Position numbers and translations under genes: made by a program
The notes under the pieces: generated by a model
Seen by the model: the letters and a program-made list of their open reading frames with translations, nothing else
Told to the model about the DNA's origin: nothing
The model's database searches: none
In this document: piece by piece, positions 47,402 to 57,357 of the stretch
Layout of the letters: every line of letters begins with the position of its first letter
Numbering within the stretch: position 1 is the stretch's first letter
Assembly: GCA_934702375.1 (NCBI GenBank)
Contig: CAKUYE010000007.1
Span: 39,699-103,698 of the forward strand
Direction: 5' to 3'
DNA length: 64,000 nucleotides
From: an uncultured Bacillota bacterium
GTDB lineage: Bacteria; Bacillota; Dehalobacteriia; UBA7702

Positions 47402-49054
47402 TTAGTCTTGTGATTTTTTAAGGAATACGTAGCGTTCTTTTACGCTGTTTTCGGCGGCAAGACGGGCTTCTCTTTCCTCGTCGGTTTCGAAGAAGGCTTC
47501 GATCTCAGCACGGCTCATTTTACCGAAGTCTCGCAGGATCCATTTGGTAGAGCCGATGATGGCTACCAGTACCAGAATCATAACGGGGATGGAGGTAAGA
47601 ATGACCACTGCGGTGCAGCTGGAGGTTCCTGCCTGGGCATATAAAATGCAGAGGGGAGAGATGGAAAGGAGGCAGGCCCAGAATAGGCGCAGCTTCTTCA
47701 CGGGGTCGGCATTGACGCCTACGTTGTGTTGGGTTGCCGCCGACATGGTGTAGGCTGCCGAATCCATTGTTGTGACCAGAAGCAGGAAGGTGCCGATGAA
47801 CCAGACTGCCAGAATCACCTTAGATGCCGGTAAGGTCGCCGTTAGGGTATCGGAGATAAAGGCAAATTCGTTCCAACTGTTGTAGAAGGCATCCAGAGGC
47901 GTGGAGCCGCTGCCCAAAGCGGACCAATCGAAATTAGTGTAAAGGCTCAGGCCGTTTCCGGAAATGATGCCGAAAAATACGATATCCGCCAGGAAGCCGG
48001 AAACGATTACCGTAAGGATGATGTTGCGAATGGTGCGGCCCTTGGAGCATTTGGCAATGAAAATCCACATTACCGGTGCCAAGCCGAGCCACCATGCCCA
48101 ATAGAATACGGTCCAGTCCATGGCAAAGTTTGTGCCGTAGGCGGTTCTGCCCGGGCCGACGTTAAAGAGCATGGAGAAGAAATTCTGGAATTGCAGACCC
48201 ACCGAGTGCGTGGTTACGTTGATTATGTAGCCGGTGTTGCCCAGAATAAGGATCATCCCCAGCATAACGGCGCAAAAGATGATGCAGAGCCGGGAGAGAT
48301 TCAAAATCCCTTTGTCGATGCCGGAAAGGGCGCTCCAGGTAAACAGTGCCGTTAAAAGAAGGATGAGGATGAAATTCATCAGGAAGCTTTCCGGTGTACC
48401 GAGGACTACATGGAGGAAATTGGCCAGCATGGGAATGCCGGTGCCGTAGGTGATGGTGAGACCGCCGAGGATGCCGACAATGAAGATGATGTTGATGACG
48501 GTTCCTAAGGGGCCTTGGACCCGTTTTTCTCCAAAGAGGCCTTCGCAGGCACCTTGAATGGTGAGACCCGGCTTGTTCATGACGAAATAACGGTAGCCGA
48601 TGGGTACGATCCCGGCGGCATAAACGGCCCAGGCCGGAATGCCCCAATGGAAAAAGCTGTAGGAAAGGGCGTTGTTTGCCATGGTTTCAATGCCCCAATC
48701 AAAGGGGTATGCGCCGCCGCAAATGTACTCCGCCCATTCTACCGAGGGCCAGAAGATCATGCAGGAGCCCATGGCGGCACAGAACACCATGGCGGCATAG
48801 CCAAACCAGCCGTATTGGGGTTTGCAGCGCCCCATGCGGATGCTGCCGTACTTGGAGAATGCCAGCCAGAGCACGTAGAACATGATTCCGGCGACGATGA
48901 GAATAAAGAACCAGCCCAATTTGTAAATGACCCAATTCTTTGCCGCAGCCAAACCGGCCACGACCTGATCAGCGGCAAAAATGGTGCCGATGACCAATGC
49001 GGCCATAAGGATCAGGCTTGCGGCAATGGTGACGATGTCATATTTTTTAAACAT
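47402..49054 (-). CDS. BCCT-family betaine/carnitine/choline-type transporter
   Basis: ATG 49054 follows AAAAGGAGGCTTTTG, so translation starts MFKKYDIVTIAASL; a longer frame upstream lacks such a site. The 550-residue protein has about twelve membrane segments and the BCCT pattern (MIFWPSVEWAEYICGG, SYSFFHWGIPAWAVYA, AWWLGLAPVMWIFIAKCSKG). It moves quaternary ammonium compounds; substrate and coupling ion cannot be read from the sequence. A sigma-54-like promoter upstream and the adjacent sigma-54 activator indicate use as a nutrient rather than only as an osmolyte. Confidence 0.88.
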   Translation of the reverse strand: MFKKYDIVTIAASLILMAALVIGTIFAADQVVAGLAAAKNWVIYKLGWFFILIVAGIMFYVLWLAFSKYGSIRMGRCKPQYGWFGYAAMVFCAAMGSCMIFWPSVEWAEYICGGAYPFDWGIETMANNALSYSFFHWGIPAWAVYAAGIVPIGYRYFVMNKPGLTIQGACEGLFGEKRVQGPLGTVINIIFIVGILGGLTITYGTGIPMLANFLHVVLGTPESFLMNFILILLLTALFTWSALSGIDKGILNLSRLCIIFCAVMLGMILILGNTGYIINVTTHSVGLQFQNFFSMLFNVGPGRTAYGTNFAMDWTVFYWAWWLGLAPVMWIFIAKCSKGRTIRNIILTVIVSGFLADIVFFGIISGNGLSLYTNFDWSALGSGSTPLDAFYNSWNEFAFISDTLTATLPASKVILAVWFIGTFLLLVTTMDSAAYTMSAATQHNVGVNADPVKKLRLFWACLLSISPLCILYAQAGTSSCTAVVILTSIPVMILVLVAIIGSTKWILRDFGKMSRAEIEAFFETDEEREARLAAENSVKERYVFLKKSQD

Positions 49055-49153
49055 AAACAAAAGCCTCCTTTTCTGTTTCTTTTGAAGCGTGTTTGAGACT
49101 TTCAAGGGGTTGTATTTTTTTGTTTCTCAGTACCTTCAAAGTCCTTGGCAGAT

Positions 49154-49169
49154 TGCGATTTCCGTGCAG
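49154..49169 (-). promoter_or_regulatory. Sigma-54-type promoter of the BCCT gene
   Basis: On the minus strand CTGCACGGAAATCGCA matches the -24/-12 consensus (TGGCACG, four bases, TTGCA) in the GC at -24 and GC at -12 with correct spacing. The start point would lie about 90 bases before ATG 49054. Confidence 0.6.
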
Positions 49170-49293
49170 TATGCACAACGCCTCATTGTTTCTCTGATTT
49201 TGTTTATATTTATTGCAAAAATCATGCCAAAAGTATAAAATTTTTATTTTTATAGGAAATACCTGCTAGAAGGGCAAATAATTCCAATGAATG

Positions 49294-49413
49294 TTTTCAT
49301 CGTTTATATGGAGATGATGAAAAAAGTGTTTAAATCTTATTGGAAATGCGATGATATGTTGCAAAAGTGCTGTAAAACGTGGTGATGAAAAAAAACATCG
49401 CTTGTGATGAAAA
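49294..49413. promoter_or_regulatory. Candidate upstream activator sites
   Basis: TTTTCATC (49294-49301) and GATGAAAA (49316-49323) form an inverted pair, and GATGAAAA recurs at 49384-49391 and 49406-49413. They lie 125-260 bases upstream of the sigma-54 promoter, the usual distance for enhancer-binding proteins. Otherwise 49,055-49,433 holds no gene. Confidence 0.45.
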
Positions 49414-49433
49414 ATTTCATGAAAAGACAAAAC

Positions 49434-50837
49434 TCAAAGACCATGCTTTTTCTTTAGCTTGATTACCGTGCTTTGGTCGATGTGAAGTGCCTTTGCTACC
49501 TCGTAGGAGGAGTGGTAAACGCTGTAAGCCTTAGAAATCAGCTGACGCTCAATTTCGGCTTTGGCTTCTTTGAGGGGCACAATATCGGCGCAATGGATAG
49601 AGTTGGCGGTGCTTTCCTTGGTGCTGAGAAGCTCCGAAAGGGCGGCGCCGGTCAGCTCATCCCGCTCTTCAAAAATAAAGAGCCGTTCGATGATGTGCTC
49701 CAGCTCTCGAACATTTCCCGGCCAGTTATACTGCTTTAGCGGGAAAATAATGTCCTTGCTGAAGGTCTTGTTTTTTTCGTATTTCTTATTATATTGGTAG
49801 AGAAAGAACTGGGCCAGATGGATGATATCATCGCCCCAGCTGCGTAGCGGCGGAATCTTGATGGGAAAGACCTCCAAACGGTAAAAGAGGTCCTGACGGA
49901 AGGTTCCTTCCTCACTCATCCCCCGGAGATCCCGGTGGGTTGCGGTGATGATTCGGGTGTCGATGGGGATCTTTTTGTGACCGCCTACCCGGGTGATGGT
50001 CTTTTCCTGAATAAAGTCCAGGAGCTTGACCTGAACGGATAGAGGCAGTTCGCCGATTTCATCCAGAAACAGGGTGCCGTTGTTGGCCAGTTCGATCTTG
50101 CCGACCTTGCCGCCCTTTACCGCGCCGGTAAAGGCTCCTTCTTCGTAGCCGAAGAGTTCGGATTCAAAGAGGTTTTCCGGGATCATGCCGCAGTTGATCT
50201 TTACAAAAGGCCCTTTGCTGCGTTTGCTCAGCTGGTGGACCATTTTGGCAATGCCGCCTTTCCCGGTGCCGGTTTCCCCCTGGATCAGAATGATCACGTC
50301 CAGAGGTGCGACCTTCATCAGCTCATTGATGATCTGTTCGTGAACCTCGCCGATGAAAAAAGTGTCGTTTAGGGACATATAGTCGTTTTTCAATCGGGAA
50401 AGGATGCGCATTTCGTGCTGGAGATTAAAGTTTTCCTGAAGCACCGTGTTGTTGATGGCGTTCAGCTCCGCAATATCCTGAGCCGTGGTAATGACGTATT
50501 TGATTTTGCTTTTATCCTTATTGTCATCGAATACGGGAATGCCTACGGCCAGCAAATCCTTGCCGTTGTTTACTTTTTGGATGCTTTTGCAGATGCGTCG
50601 GTTCTTAAGCACCAGCGGCGCAACGGTGCTGGATAGGGTGCCGTCGCTTACCAGTTCGTCCAGAGAGCGGCCTAAAATGTTGCTTTTTAAGCAGCCGGTG
50701 AGATACTCCGATGCCGGGTTCAGATAGATCACTTTGCCCTCGATGTCTGTTACAAATATCTCGTAGAGCAGAGAATCCACCACATCTTTATAAAATCCCT
50801 CCGGTAATGTTGTTGTAGTTTTCTTGTTTTCGCCCAT
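49434..50837 (-). CDS. Sigma-54-dependent transcriptional activator
   Basis: The 467-residue protein has a PAS sensor at residues about 15-125 (VIYLNPASEYLTGC), an AAA+ domain at about 165-395 with Walker A GETGTGKGG (188-196), the sigma-54 contact loop GAFTGA (234-239) and LFLDEIGELPL, and a Fis-type HTH at the end (SYEVAKALHIDQSTVIKLKK). It is encoded just upstream of the BCCT gene in the same direction and probably activates it in response to a ligand or redox signal bound by the PAS domain. Confidence 0.92.
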   Translation of the reverse strand: MGENKKTTTTLPEGFYKDVVDSLLYEIFVTDIEGKVIYLNPASEYLTGCLKSNILGRSLDELVSDGTLSSTVAPLVLKNRRICKSIQKVNNGKDLLAVGIPVFDDNKDKSKIKYVITTAQDIAELNAINNTVLQENFNLQHEMRILSRLKNDYMSLNDTFFIGEVHEQIINELMKVAPLDVIILIQGETGTGKGGIAKMVHQLSKRSKGPFVKINCGMIPENLFESELFGYEEGAFTGAVKGGKVGKIELANNGTLFLDEIGELPLSVQVKLLDFIQEKTITRVGGHKKIPIDTRIITATHRDLRGMSEEGTFRQDLFYRLEVFPIKIPPLRSWGDDIIHLAQFFLYQYNKKYEKNKTFSKDIIFPLKQYNWPGNVRELEHIIERLFIFEERDELTGAALSELLSTKESTANSIHCADIVPLKEAKAEIERQLISKAYSVYHSSYEVAKALHIDQSTVIKLKKKHGL

Positions 50838-50858
50838 GGTTTTATTTCCCCTTTTGGA

Positions 50859-51320
50859 TCATCCAAGGAGCCACATCCCAATGATTCCGCAGCCGATGCC
50901 AAAGATCGCTCCCCATATCACATCTTTTTTAAAGTGATAGCCGAGGTCTACCCTTAGCCATGCCAGTGCCATGGCCGGGAGGTACAACAGCATTGCCATG
51001 CGGGGATAAAAGTAGAAAGCTGCTGTTGTGATGGCAAAGGCGGAAAAAACGTGGCGGCTTGGGAAGGAATGCCCTTTTTTCTGTTCTTTTCCCGGCGGAG
51101 GGGAGAGGGTGGGGTCCTTTTCCCAGGGGCGGGGTGCGTTGTAAATGTGCCGCACCGCCGATACGATGAGAAAGGATACAAAACAGGTAAGACCGTAATG
51201 AATGGCGTTATTTGGTTCTTTCTGCCACAGGCTTACGGTGATTACGGGAAAAAGAATGTAAAACAGAGCGGTGATGCCTTGATTGAAATAGGATTTTAAC
51301 TTCACCTTTGAAGTGTTCAT
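50859..51320 (-). CDS. PAP2-family membrane phosphatase
   Basis: The 153-residue membrane protein holds the three PAP2 motifs: APRPWEKD near 62-69, PSRH at 87-90 and RVDLGYHFKKD at 123-133, with catalytic His90 and His129. It dephosphorylates lipid phosphates such as undecaprenyl diphosphate or phosphatidate; the specific substrate is not evident. It lies 21 bases upstream of the sigma-54 activator gene and could share its transcript. Confidence 0.85.
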   Translation of the reverse strand: MNTSKVKLKSYFNQGITALFYILFPVITVSLWQKEPNNAIHYGLTCFVSFLIVSAVRHIYNAPRPWEKDPTLSPPPGKEQKKGHSFPSRHVFSAFAITTAAFYFYPRMAMLLYLPAMALAWLRVDLGYHFKKDVIWGAIFGIGCGIIGMWLLG

Positions 51321-51414
51321 AGCTCTCCTTTGTTGCTCCGCAGTGATGCTTTTTTTGCATTACCACGTTTATTATAACACAAAAGGTACAGTTTTGAAAA
51401 GCTGTACCTTTGGA

Positions 51415-52167
51415 TTATCGTTGATAAATTTTAAGCAATGCTGCCGCATTGGCTTCCGGGATTTCCTCTAAACGGAATATGCAGTGAGGGTTGGCATGTT
51501 CGGTGTCCAGCTCCAATTCCCTTTTGAGGGTTTCTGCTTCCGGGAAGGCTTTGGCGATCTCGGAAAATCGCAATTTCTTTTTGGCCATGTTTCCGCATTC
51601 TTCGGTCAGTTCCGGTATCAACCGTTCGGTCAGGAAGGAATCGTAGGCGCAAAATGGCAGAGGGGAAAGTTTTTTCTGATCGCCGCAGGCCATATGGATG
51701 GGGTAAAACAAGCCCTTTTTTAAATCGACTCTGCCCACAAAAAGGTAGCTGCCTTCGTTAAGACTGCGGTCGTTTTCAAAGTCATGCTCCTTTTGCATAT
51801 TGCGGACGTATTCCATGGATTCCATGTACCGGGATAAGCTGTTGATCAGGTTCAGGGCGGTGGTGCGGATCTTAAAGTGAATGATACGGCGGTCGTTAAG
51901 ATCGTTTTCGCCCCGAAGGTAGCTTGCTTTGCAAAGATGGTCGCAAGCGCGGCTCACCACACCTTTGGTTTTTCCGATATCAATGCAGAGGTTTGTTACG
52001 CTGTCACAGGAAGCATCGTAATAGATGGAGAACAGAATATCTGCCTCGATAAGGGAGAGACCGTAAGGCTCCAGTAAAAAGCGGAGTCCTTCCCGGTATT
52101 GCTTTTGATACAATGCTTCTTTACGGTAATTTTTAATCAGCCTGAGGTTTTGTTTATTCATACTCAT
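51415..52167 (-). CDS. MarR-like regulator with long C-terminal domain
   Basis: Residues 1-125 of the 250-residue protein form a MarR-type winged helix (LSLIEADILFSIYYDASCDS, KTKGVVSRACDHLCKASYLRG, DLNDRRIIHFKIRTTALNLI). The remaining 125 residues (SYLFVGRVDLKKGLFYPIHM, ERLIPELTEECGNMAKKKLRF) are not part of ordinary MarR proteins, and I do not recognise them. The gene is just downstream of the ABC importer on the same strand and may control it. Two possible ATG starts differ by two codons. Confidence 0.75.
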   Translation of the reverse strand: MSMNKQNLRLIKNYRKEALYQKQYREGLRFLLEPYGLSLIEADILFSIYYDASCDSVTNLCIDIGKTKGVVSRACDHLCKASYLRGENDLNDRRIIHFKIRTTALNLINSLSRYMESMEYVRNMQKEHDFENDRSLNEGSYLFVGRVDLKKGLFYPIHMACGDQKKLSPLPFCAYDSFLTERLIPELTEECGNMAKKKLRFSEIAKAFPEAETLKRELELDTEHANPHCIFRLEEIPEANAAALLKIYQR

Positions 52168-52222
52168 TTCTTCAAGGTCATATCCTTTTCTGAAAATGCC
52201 GGCAAAAGGATGATTCCTTTTG

Positions 52223-52934
<712 letters not shown>

Positions 52935-52957
<23 letters not shown>

Positions 52958-53618
52958 AATTGAATTTCTTCTCCACGTGTTTCGATATAATCATCAAAAT
53001 GGAAATGATGATGAGATAGTAGCCTGCAACCATGACATAGGTTTCAAAGAAAAGGTAGGAGGAGCCTACGTAGATCTTTGCTCTGTTCACAATATCGGCA
53101 AGACCGATAACGGAAAGGATGGATGTATCCTTGATGGTGATGATAAACTGATTCACCATGGAAGGAATGGCAATTTTTACCGCCTGGGGCAGTGTTACTT
53201 TAATAAAGGTTTTGGTGCTGCTCAAGCCAAGGCTTCGGGCAGCTTCGATTTGGCCTTTGCTGACGGCACTGATCCCGCCGCGGAAGATTTCCGCAAGATA
53301 AGCACCGGCGTTGAGACTTAGAGTAATCACACCGGCGGTAAAGGCGCTGAGGCGAAAACCGGGCTGGAACATCTGAATGATCTGGGGAAAGCCAAAGTAA
53401 ACGATAAAGGCCTGTACGATCATGGGGGTACCGCGAATCAGCCAGATATAAACGGCGGCAAAACCGCGCATGATCTTGTTTCTTGCCATGCCGAAAAGGC
53501 AAATCAGCAAGCCGATGGCAATCCCGATGACAATGGAGATCACCGAGATCAGGGTAGTGACCTTCAGCCCCTCCAAAAGCAATGGTGTTGCATTTTCAAA
53601 TACTCTTGTAAAATCCAT
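52935..53618 (-). CDS. Polar amino-acid ABC transporter permease
   Basis: The 227-residue protein has about five membrane segments and the HisM/GlnP pattern, with the EAA loop near residues 126-150 ([20 protein letters not shown]). It forms the pore of the importer. Gene order binding protein-permease-ATPase is standard. A GC-rich hairpin separates it from the upstream gene. Confidence 0.92.
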
Positions 53619-53646
53619 AGTTCGTCCTTTTAGTAATCATTGCAAA

Positions 53647-53689
53647 ACAGATATACGGCGCGGTGGTTCACCGCGCCGAGGGTATCTGT
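53647..53689 (-). other. Hairpin between binding-protein and permease genes
   Basis: GGCGCGGTG and CACCGCGCC (53657-53665, 53669-53677) with outer ACAGATA/TATCTGT arms. On the minus strand only TTTT follows, so it is a leaky terminator or RNA stabiliser that raises the binding protein over the membrane parts. Confidence 0.6.
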
Positions 53690-53707
53690 ATGAATTTTTT
53701 TCAGCTC

Positions 53708-54493
53708 TTATTCGCCGTAGCCGTAGTTGCTGAGGATTTCATCATATTTGCCGCTGTCTTTGATGTTTTTCAGACCGGCATTGAATTTTTCGATCAAATC
53801 GGCATTGGTGCCTTTTTTCACCGCAAAGCCATAGTGACCGGGGTTCAGAACATCGCCAACGGTTTCCAGCTTTATGCCGTCGTTTTTGATGGCCCAGCCG
53901 ATAACGGAGAAGTCTTCCACGCAGGCATCGTTTGCACCGTTAATAACTGCGGTATACATGGTGGGGGAATCTTCGTAATACTGGAGTTCGTAGCCGTATT
54001 TGTCGGCGTTTTCTTCGGCATACTGTGCGCCCATGGTGCTGGTTTTTACTGCAACGGTTTTGCCGGAGAGGTCATCCCAGGATTTGATGTCGCTGCCAAC
54101 GGGAGCTACGAGGATCTGGCCGTCTTCAAAGTAACCGTCGGAGAAATCGAAGGTTTCTTTTCTTTCGTCGGTAATGGTCATACCGGCAATCATGCCGTCT
54201 GCCTGACCGGACTGAACCGCACCCATGGAGGCGTCAAAGCCTTCGTTTTTCACGGTGTATTCAAAGCCCTGGTCTTCTGCGATCGCTGCTAAGATATCCA
54301 TATCAAGACCGATGTACTCGTTGGTAGCATCGTCAAGGAATTCAAAGGGAGCAAAGGAGTTATCGGAGTAGATAACATAGGAGGCGTTGTCGGTGGCGGC
54401 GGTGCCGTCATCGGAACTGCCGCAGGCAGTAAAAGCAAAGCACATCATCACAGCGATGATGCATACAGCAACAATAAAACGTGTTTTCTTCAT
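53708..54493 (-). CDS. Amino-acid ABC transporter substrate-binding lipoprotein
   Basis: The 261-residue protein begins with a lipoprotein signal peptide (MKKTRFIVAVCIIAVMMCFA) and lipobox FTAC, Cys24. The rest is a type II periplasmic-binding fold (YVIYSDNSFAPFEFLDDATN, EYIGLDMDILAAIAEDQGFE, AGMTITDERKETFDFSDGYF). It captures polar amino acids for the permease. GAAAGGACGAC precedes the start. The exact ligand is not readable. Confidence 0.9.
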   Translation of the reverse strand: MKKTRFIVAVCIIAVMMCFAFTACGSSDDGTAATDNASYVIYSDNSFAPFEFLDDATNEYIGLDMDILAAIAEDQGFEYTVKNEGFDASMGAVQSGQADGMIAGMTITDERKETFDFSDGYFEDGQILVAPVGSDIKSWDDLSGKTVAVKTSTMGAQYAEENADKYGYELQYYEDSPTMYTAVINGANDACVEDFSVIGWAIKNDGIKLETVGDVLNPGHYGFAVKKGTNADLIEKFNAGLKNIKDSGKYDEILSNYGYGE

Positions 54494-54883
54494 GATAGTC
54501 GTCCTTTCGTTTTCTTAATAAACCAATTCTACCAGATTTTTCCCAAAAAGAAAAGACAAAATTTATAAAAAAGAACAATAAAAATATAAAACGGAATTTA
54601 TGTTACATATAAGACCAACGCATAAAATTGAAAAAAATTGCTATTTTCTCATGAAAATCGTTGCAAAGTAGGGTAAGGATGTTTTTGCACAAAACGATTT
54701 GACAAGAAAACAAAACTCAATCGGAAGGGTTACACGCTACTTTTTGAGGGTCTCCCGGACTTTTTCCAGGTAGGCCTTGGCTGCGCGGCATTGCTGTACT
54801 TTCGCTCCTCAAGGAAGGCAACATTCCGCAGCTGAGAATTGAACAGGGGAAGAAACAGAAAACAAAAGTCGCTTTGCATAAAA

Positions 54884-54922
54884 ACACAGTCGGTATATCC
54901 GGAAAACGGAAACCGACTGTGT
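54884..54922. terminator. Bidirectional hairpin terminator
   Basis: ACACAGTCGGT (54884-54894) and ACCGACTGTGT (54912-54922) form an 11-bp stem, with a short T-run on both outer sides. Confidence 0.6.
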
Positions 54923-54995
54923 AATTTTTATGGTATAAAGCTTTTTATTCGGAAATGGAATTTACGGGTTTGGGGACGGATTTGAACCATTTGAT

Positions 54996-55025
54996 AAAAA
55001 AAAGCCGACAGGATAATCTGTCGGC
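54996..55025 (-). terminator. Terminator after tRNA-Ala
   Basis: On the minus strand GCCGACAG and CTGTCGGC pair around ATTATC and are followed by eight T. It lies 8 bases beyond the tRNA 3' end. Confidence 0.85.
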
Positions 55026-55032
55026 TTTTCGC

Positions 55033-55108
<76 letters not shown>

Positions 55109-55271
55109 AAGCGACTTCTATATTATACGCAATGGGTAGAGAATTGTCAAGGGTTTTTTTGAAAAAAATCAGTTGGATGGTGGTGATAATTTACTGTGAA
55201 AACGATTCTGTGACAAAATACTTTACAACTTTCAGGTGCCGCCGTATAATATTTGGGAAGGGAGCGATATT

Positions 55272-55652
55272 ATGATAAGGAAAGAAACCGAAAAGCGGAT
55301 TCTGAAATTCCGGGATGACCGGGATTGGCGGCAGTTCCACAATCCCAAAGATCTGGCCATATCCCTTTCTCTGGAGGCCGCCGAGGTGCTTGAAATTTTT
55401 CAATGGAGCGGCACGGCAACGGAGATTCCGGAAAAAAACGAAGCTTTGGCCGAGGAGATCGCCGATGTCATGATCTACTGTGAGATGCTTTGTGATCGTT
55501 TGGGGCTTTCTGCCGATGATATCATCAACCGTAAAATGACGAAAAACGAAACGAAATACAATGTGGCCAAGGCAAAGGGAAAAAGCAGAAATACACAGAA
55601 CTTTGATTTTTCGGAAAATGATTTCAGTGTAAAAATTTGCGAAGTGACTTGA
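55272..55652 (+). CDS. MazG-like nucleotide pyrophosphohydrolase
   Basis: ATG 55272 follows GGGAAGGGAGCG; an in-frame ATG at 55236 lacks a site. The 126-residue all-helical protein has the MazG/dCTPase pattern SLEAAEVLEIFQW and EEIADVMIYCEML, whose acidic residues bind magnesium. It hydrolyses (d)NTPs to monophosphates as a house-cleaning enzyme. It stands alone before the phosphate-transport operon. Confidence 0.85.
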   Translation: MIRKETEKRILKFRDDRDWRQFHNPKDLAISLSLEAAEVLEIFQWSGTATEIPEKNEALAEEIADVMIYCEMLCDRLGLSADDIINRKMTKNETKYNVAKAKGKSRNTQNFDFSENDFSVKICEVT

Positions 55653-55721
55653 TATAGGGTAAAAAAAGATGTATAATGTATCTCGGTGAAAATTGGACTT
55701 TAATATCGATAGGAGTAGAAT

Positions 55722-56348
55722 ATGAGAAGTATTAAGAAGAAAGAAGATGTTTTTTTCCGTCTCCTGAAAGAGGATGTCGCGCTCATTGCTGAGATCAACG
55801 ATATGTATCAGGAACTGATCCGCAATTTTACCGAGGTCGGCATGAAAGCCGATATGATTAACGAAAAAGAAAGCCAGTGCGATGAAAAAGCGCATCATAT
55901 TATCGAAGAACTGAATAAGGCCTTCATTACCCCCTTTGATCGGGAAGATATTTTTGTGATGGTAAAGACTCTGGACGATATTGCCGATACCATTGAGGTG
56001 GCATCTTCCTCCTTTGTTTTGTACGACACCAAAGAATTACGGGAAGGCGCTGTGGAAATGGCCGGCAATCTGGATCATGCCGTTAAAAAGCTGGTAGATC
56101 TCTTTGATGCACTGCCGAATTTCAAAAAGAACGGCCCCGGTATCAAGCAGATGTGCATTGATGTTCATTCCATTGAAAGCGTAAACGATGATCTTTATCG
56201 CAAATGCATCTATCGTCTTTTCCATAATGAGGAATCCACCCTTGAAATCATCAAGTGGAATCATCTTTATAAAACGATGGAGGATACCATCGATGTCTGT
56301 GACCATATCGCGCAGCTCACCGAAGGGATCGTGATGAAGCATGCTTAG
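55722..56348 (+). CDS. PhoU-like DUF47 protein
   Basis: The 208-residue helical protein (FFRLLKEDVALIAEINDMYQ, FDREDIFVMVKTLDDIADTI, NHLYKTMEDTIDVCDHIAQL) belongs to the DUF47/PhoU-divergent family that accompanies PiT phosphate carriers. It probably controls the carriers. Its stop overlaps the first PiT gene by 8 bases. Confidence 0.88.
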   Translation: MRSIKKKEDVFFRLLKEDVALIAEINDMYQELIRNFTEVGMKADMINEKESQCDEKAHHIIEELNKAFITPFDREDIFVMVKTLDDIADTIEVASSSFVLYDTKELREGAVEMAGNLDHAVKKLVDLFDALPNFKKNGPGIKQMCIDVHSIESVNDDLYRKCIYRLFHNEESTLEIIKWNHLYKTMEDTIDVCDHIAQLTEGIVMKHA

Positions 56349-57333
56349 TCCGTTGCTTATTGTTGTTATCGTTGTTGCGCTGGCCTTTGAGTTTATAAAC
56401 GGCTTTCACGATACCGCCAATGCCATTGCGACTTCGGTTTATACCCGAGCCATTACGCCGGGCAAGGCCATTGCCTTGGCGGCGGTGATGAACTTTTTCG
56501 GCGCACTGGTCAGTGAAAGGGTGGCTATGACCATCTCTCAGGGACTTGTTGGTGTGGAGCCTGCCCAGTATGTGATTTTGGCAGCTTTGATCGGTGCTAT
56601 TATCTGGAACCTTTTAACCTGGTTTTTCGGGATTCCCTGTAGCTCCTCCCATGCTCTGATTGGCGCTTTGGTTGGAGCGACGGTTGTTGCCTATGGCGGT
56701 GTGGAGGCAGTGCTTTGGGGCGGTGTATTGAAAAAGGTTGTGATCCCCCTCTTTACCTCTCCCATCATCGGTCTTTTTATCGGTTTTGGTTTTATGAAGC
56801 TGATTTTTTATCTGCTGCAAAATAGAACACCTCATATCGTTAACCGTTACTTTTCAAAGTTTCAAATATTGTCCGCAGCCTTTGTGGCTTATTCCCACGG
56901 GAACAACGACGCCCAGAAAACTATGGGGATGATCACTCTGGCCTTGATCGGTGCCAACCTTATTGACAGCGGCAGCGGCGTACCTCTTTGGGTTAAGGTC
57001 GTTTGCGCCGTTGTGATGGCTCTCGGTACTTCCTGCGGCGGCCGCCGTATTATGAAGACCATGGGCAACAAGGTGACCCGGTTGGAGCCGGTGGGGGGCT
57101 TTGTGGCTCAAACCTCCTCGGCGGTGGTGATTGAAGCCATGACCTTTTTAGGCGCTCCGGTCAGTACCACCCAGGTTATCACCTCGGCGGTGATGGGCGT
57201 TGGCTCTGCCCGAAGAATCTCTGCGGTAAAATGGAGCGTTGCCGGGAATATCGTTTTGGCCTGGTTTATTACGCTGCCCATTACAATGGCTCTTGGAGCC
57301 GCCATTGCCTGGTGCTTGGGACTGGTAATGTAA
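56341..57333 (+). CDS. PiT-family inorganic phosphate transporter 1
   Basis: The 330-residue membrane protein has both PiT signature repeats: NGFHDTANAIATSVYTRAIT near the start and SHGNNDAQKTMGMITLAL in the second half, with about ten membrane segments. It is a low-affinity phosphate (metal-phosphate) carrier driven by cation gradient. It is in operon with the PhoU-like gene and a second, very similar carrier. Confidence 0.92.
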   Translation: MLSPLLIVVIVVALAFEFINGFHDTANAIATSVYTRAITPGKAIALAAVMNFFGALVSERVAMTISQGLVGVEPAQYVILAALIGAIIWNLLTWFFGIPCSSSHALIGALVGATVVAYGGVEAVLWGGVLKKVVIPLFTSPIIGLFIGFGFMKLIFYLLQNRTPHIVNRYFSKFQILSAAFVAYSHGNNDAQKTMGMITLALIGANLIDSGSGVPLWVKVVCAVVMALGTSCGGRRIMKTMGNKVTRLEPVGGFVAQTSSAVVIEAMTFLGAPVSTTQVITSAVMGVGSARRISAVKWSVAGNIVLAWFITLPITMALGAAIAWCLGLVM

Positions 57334-57357
57334 TAGAGAAGGGAATGTGATGGAAAA

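Larger units (their letters stand above)
54494..55032. other. Intergenic region with possible gene remnants
   Basis: No intact gene is seen. On the minus strand 54737-54799 reads VQQCRAAKAYLEKVRETLKK then stop, which looks like the end of a lost gene; on the plus strand VLSLLKEGNIPQLRIEQGKK reads from about 54,797. Near 54,970 GGTTCAAATCC (minus strand) resembles a tRNA T-arm without the rest. Two hairpin terminators are listed separately. Confidence 0.35.
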
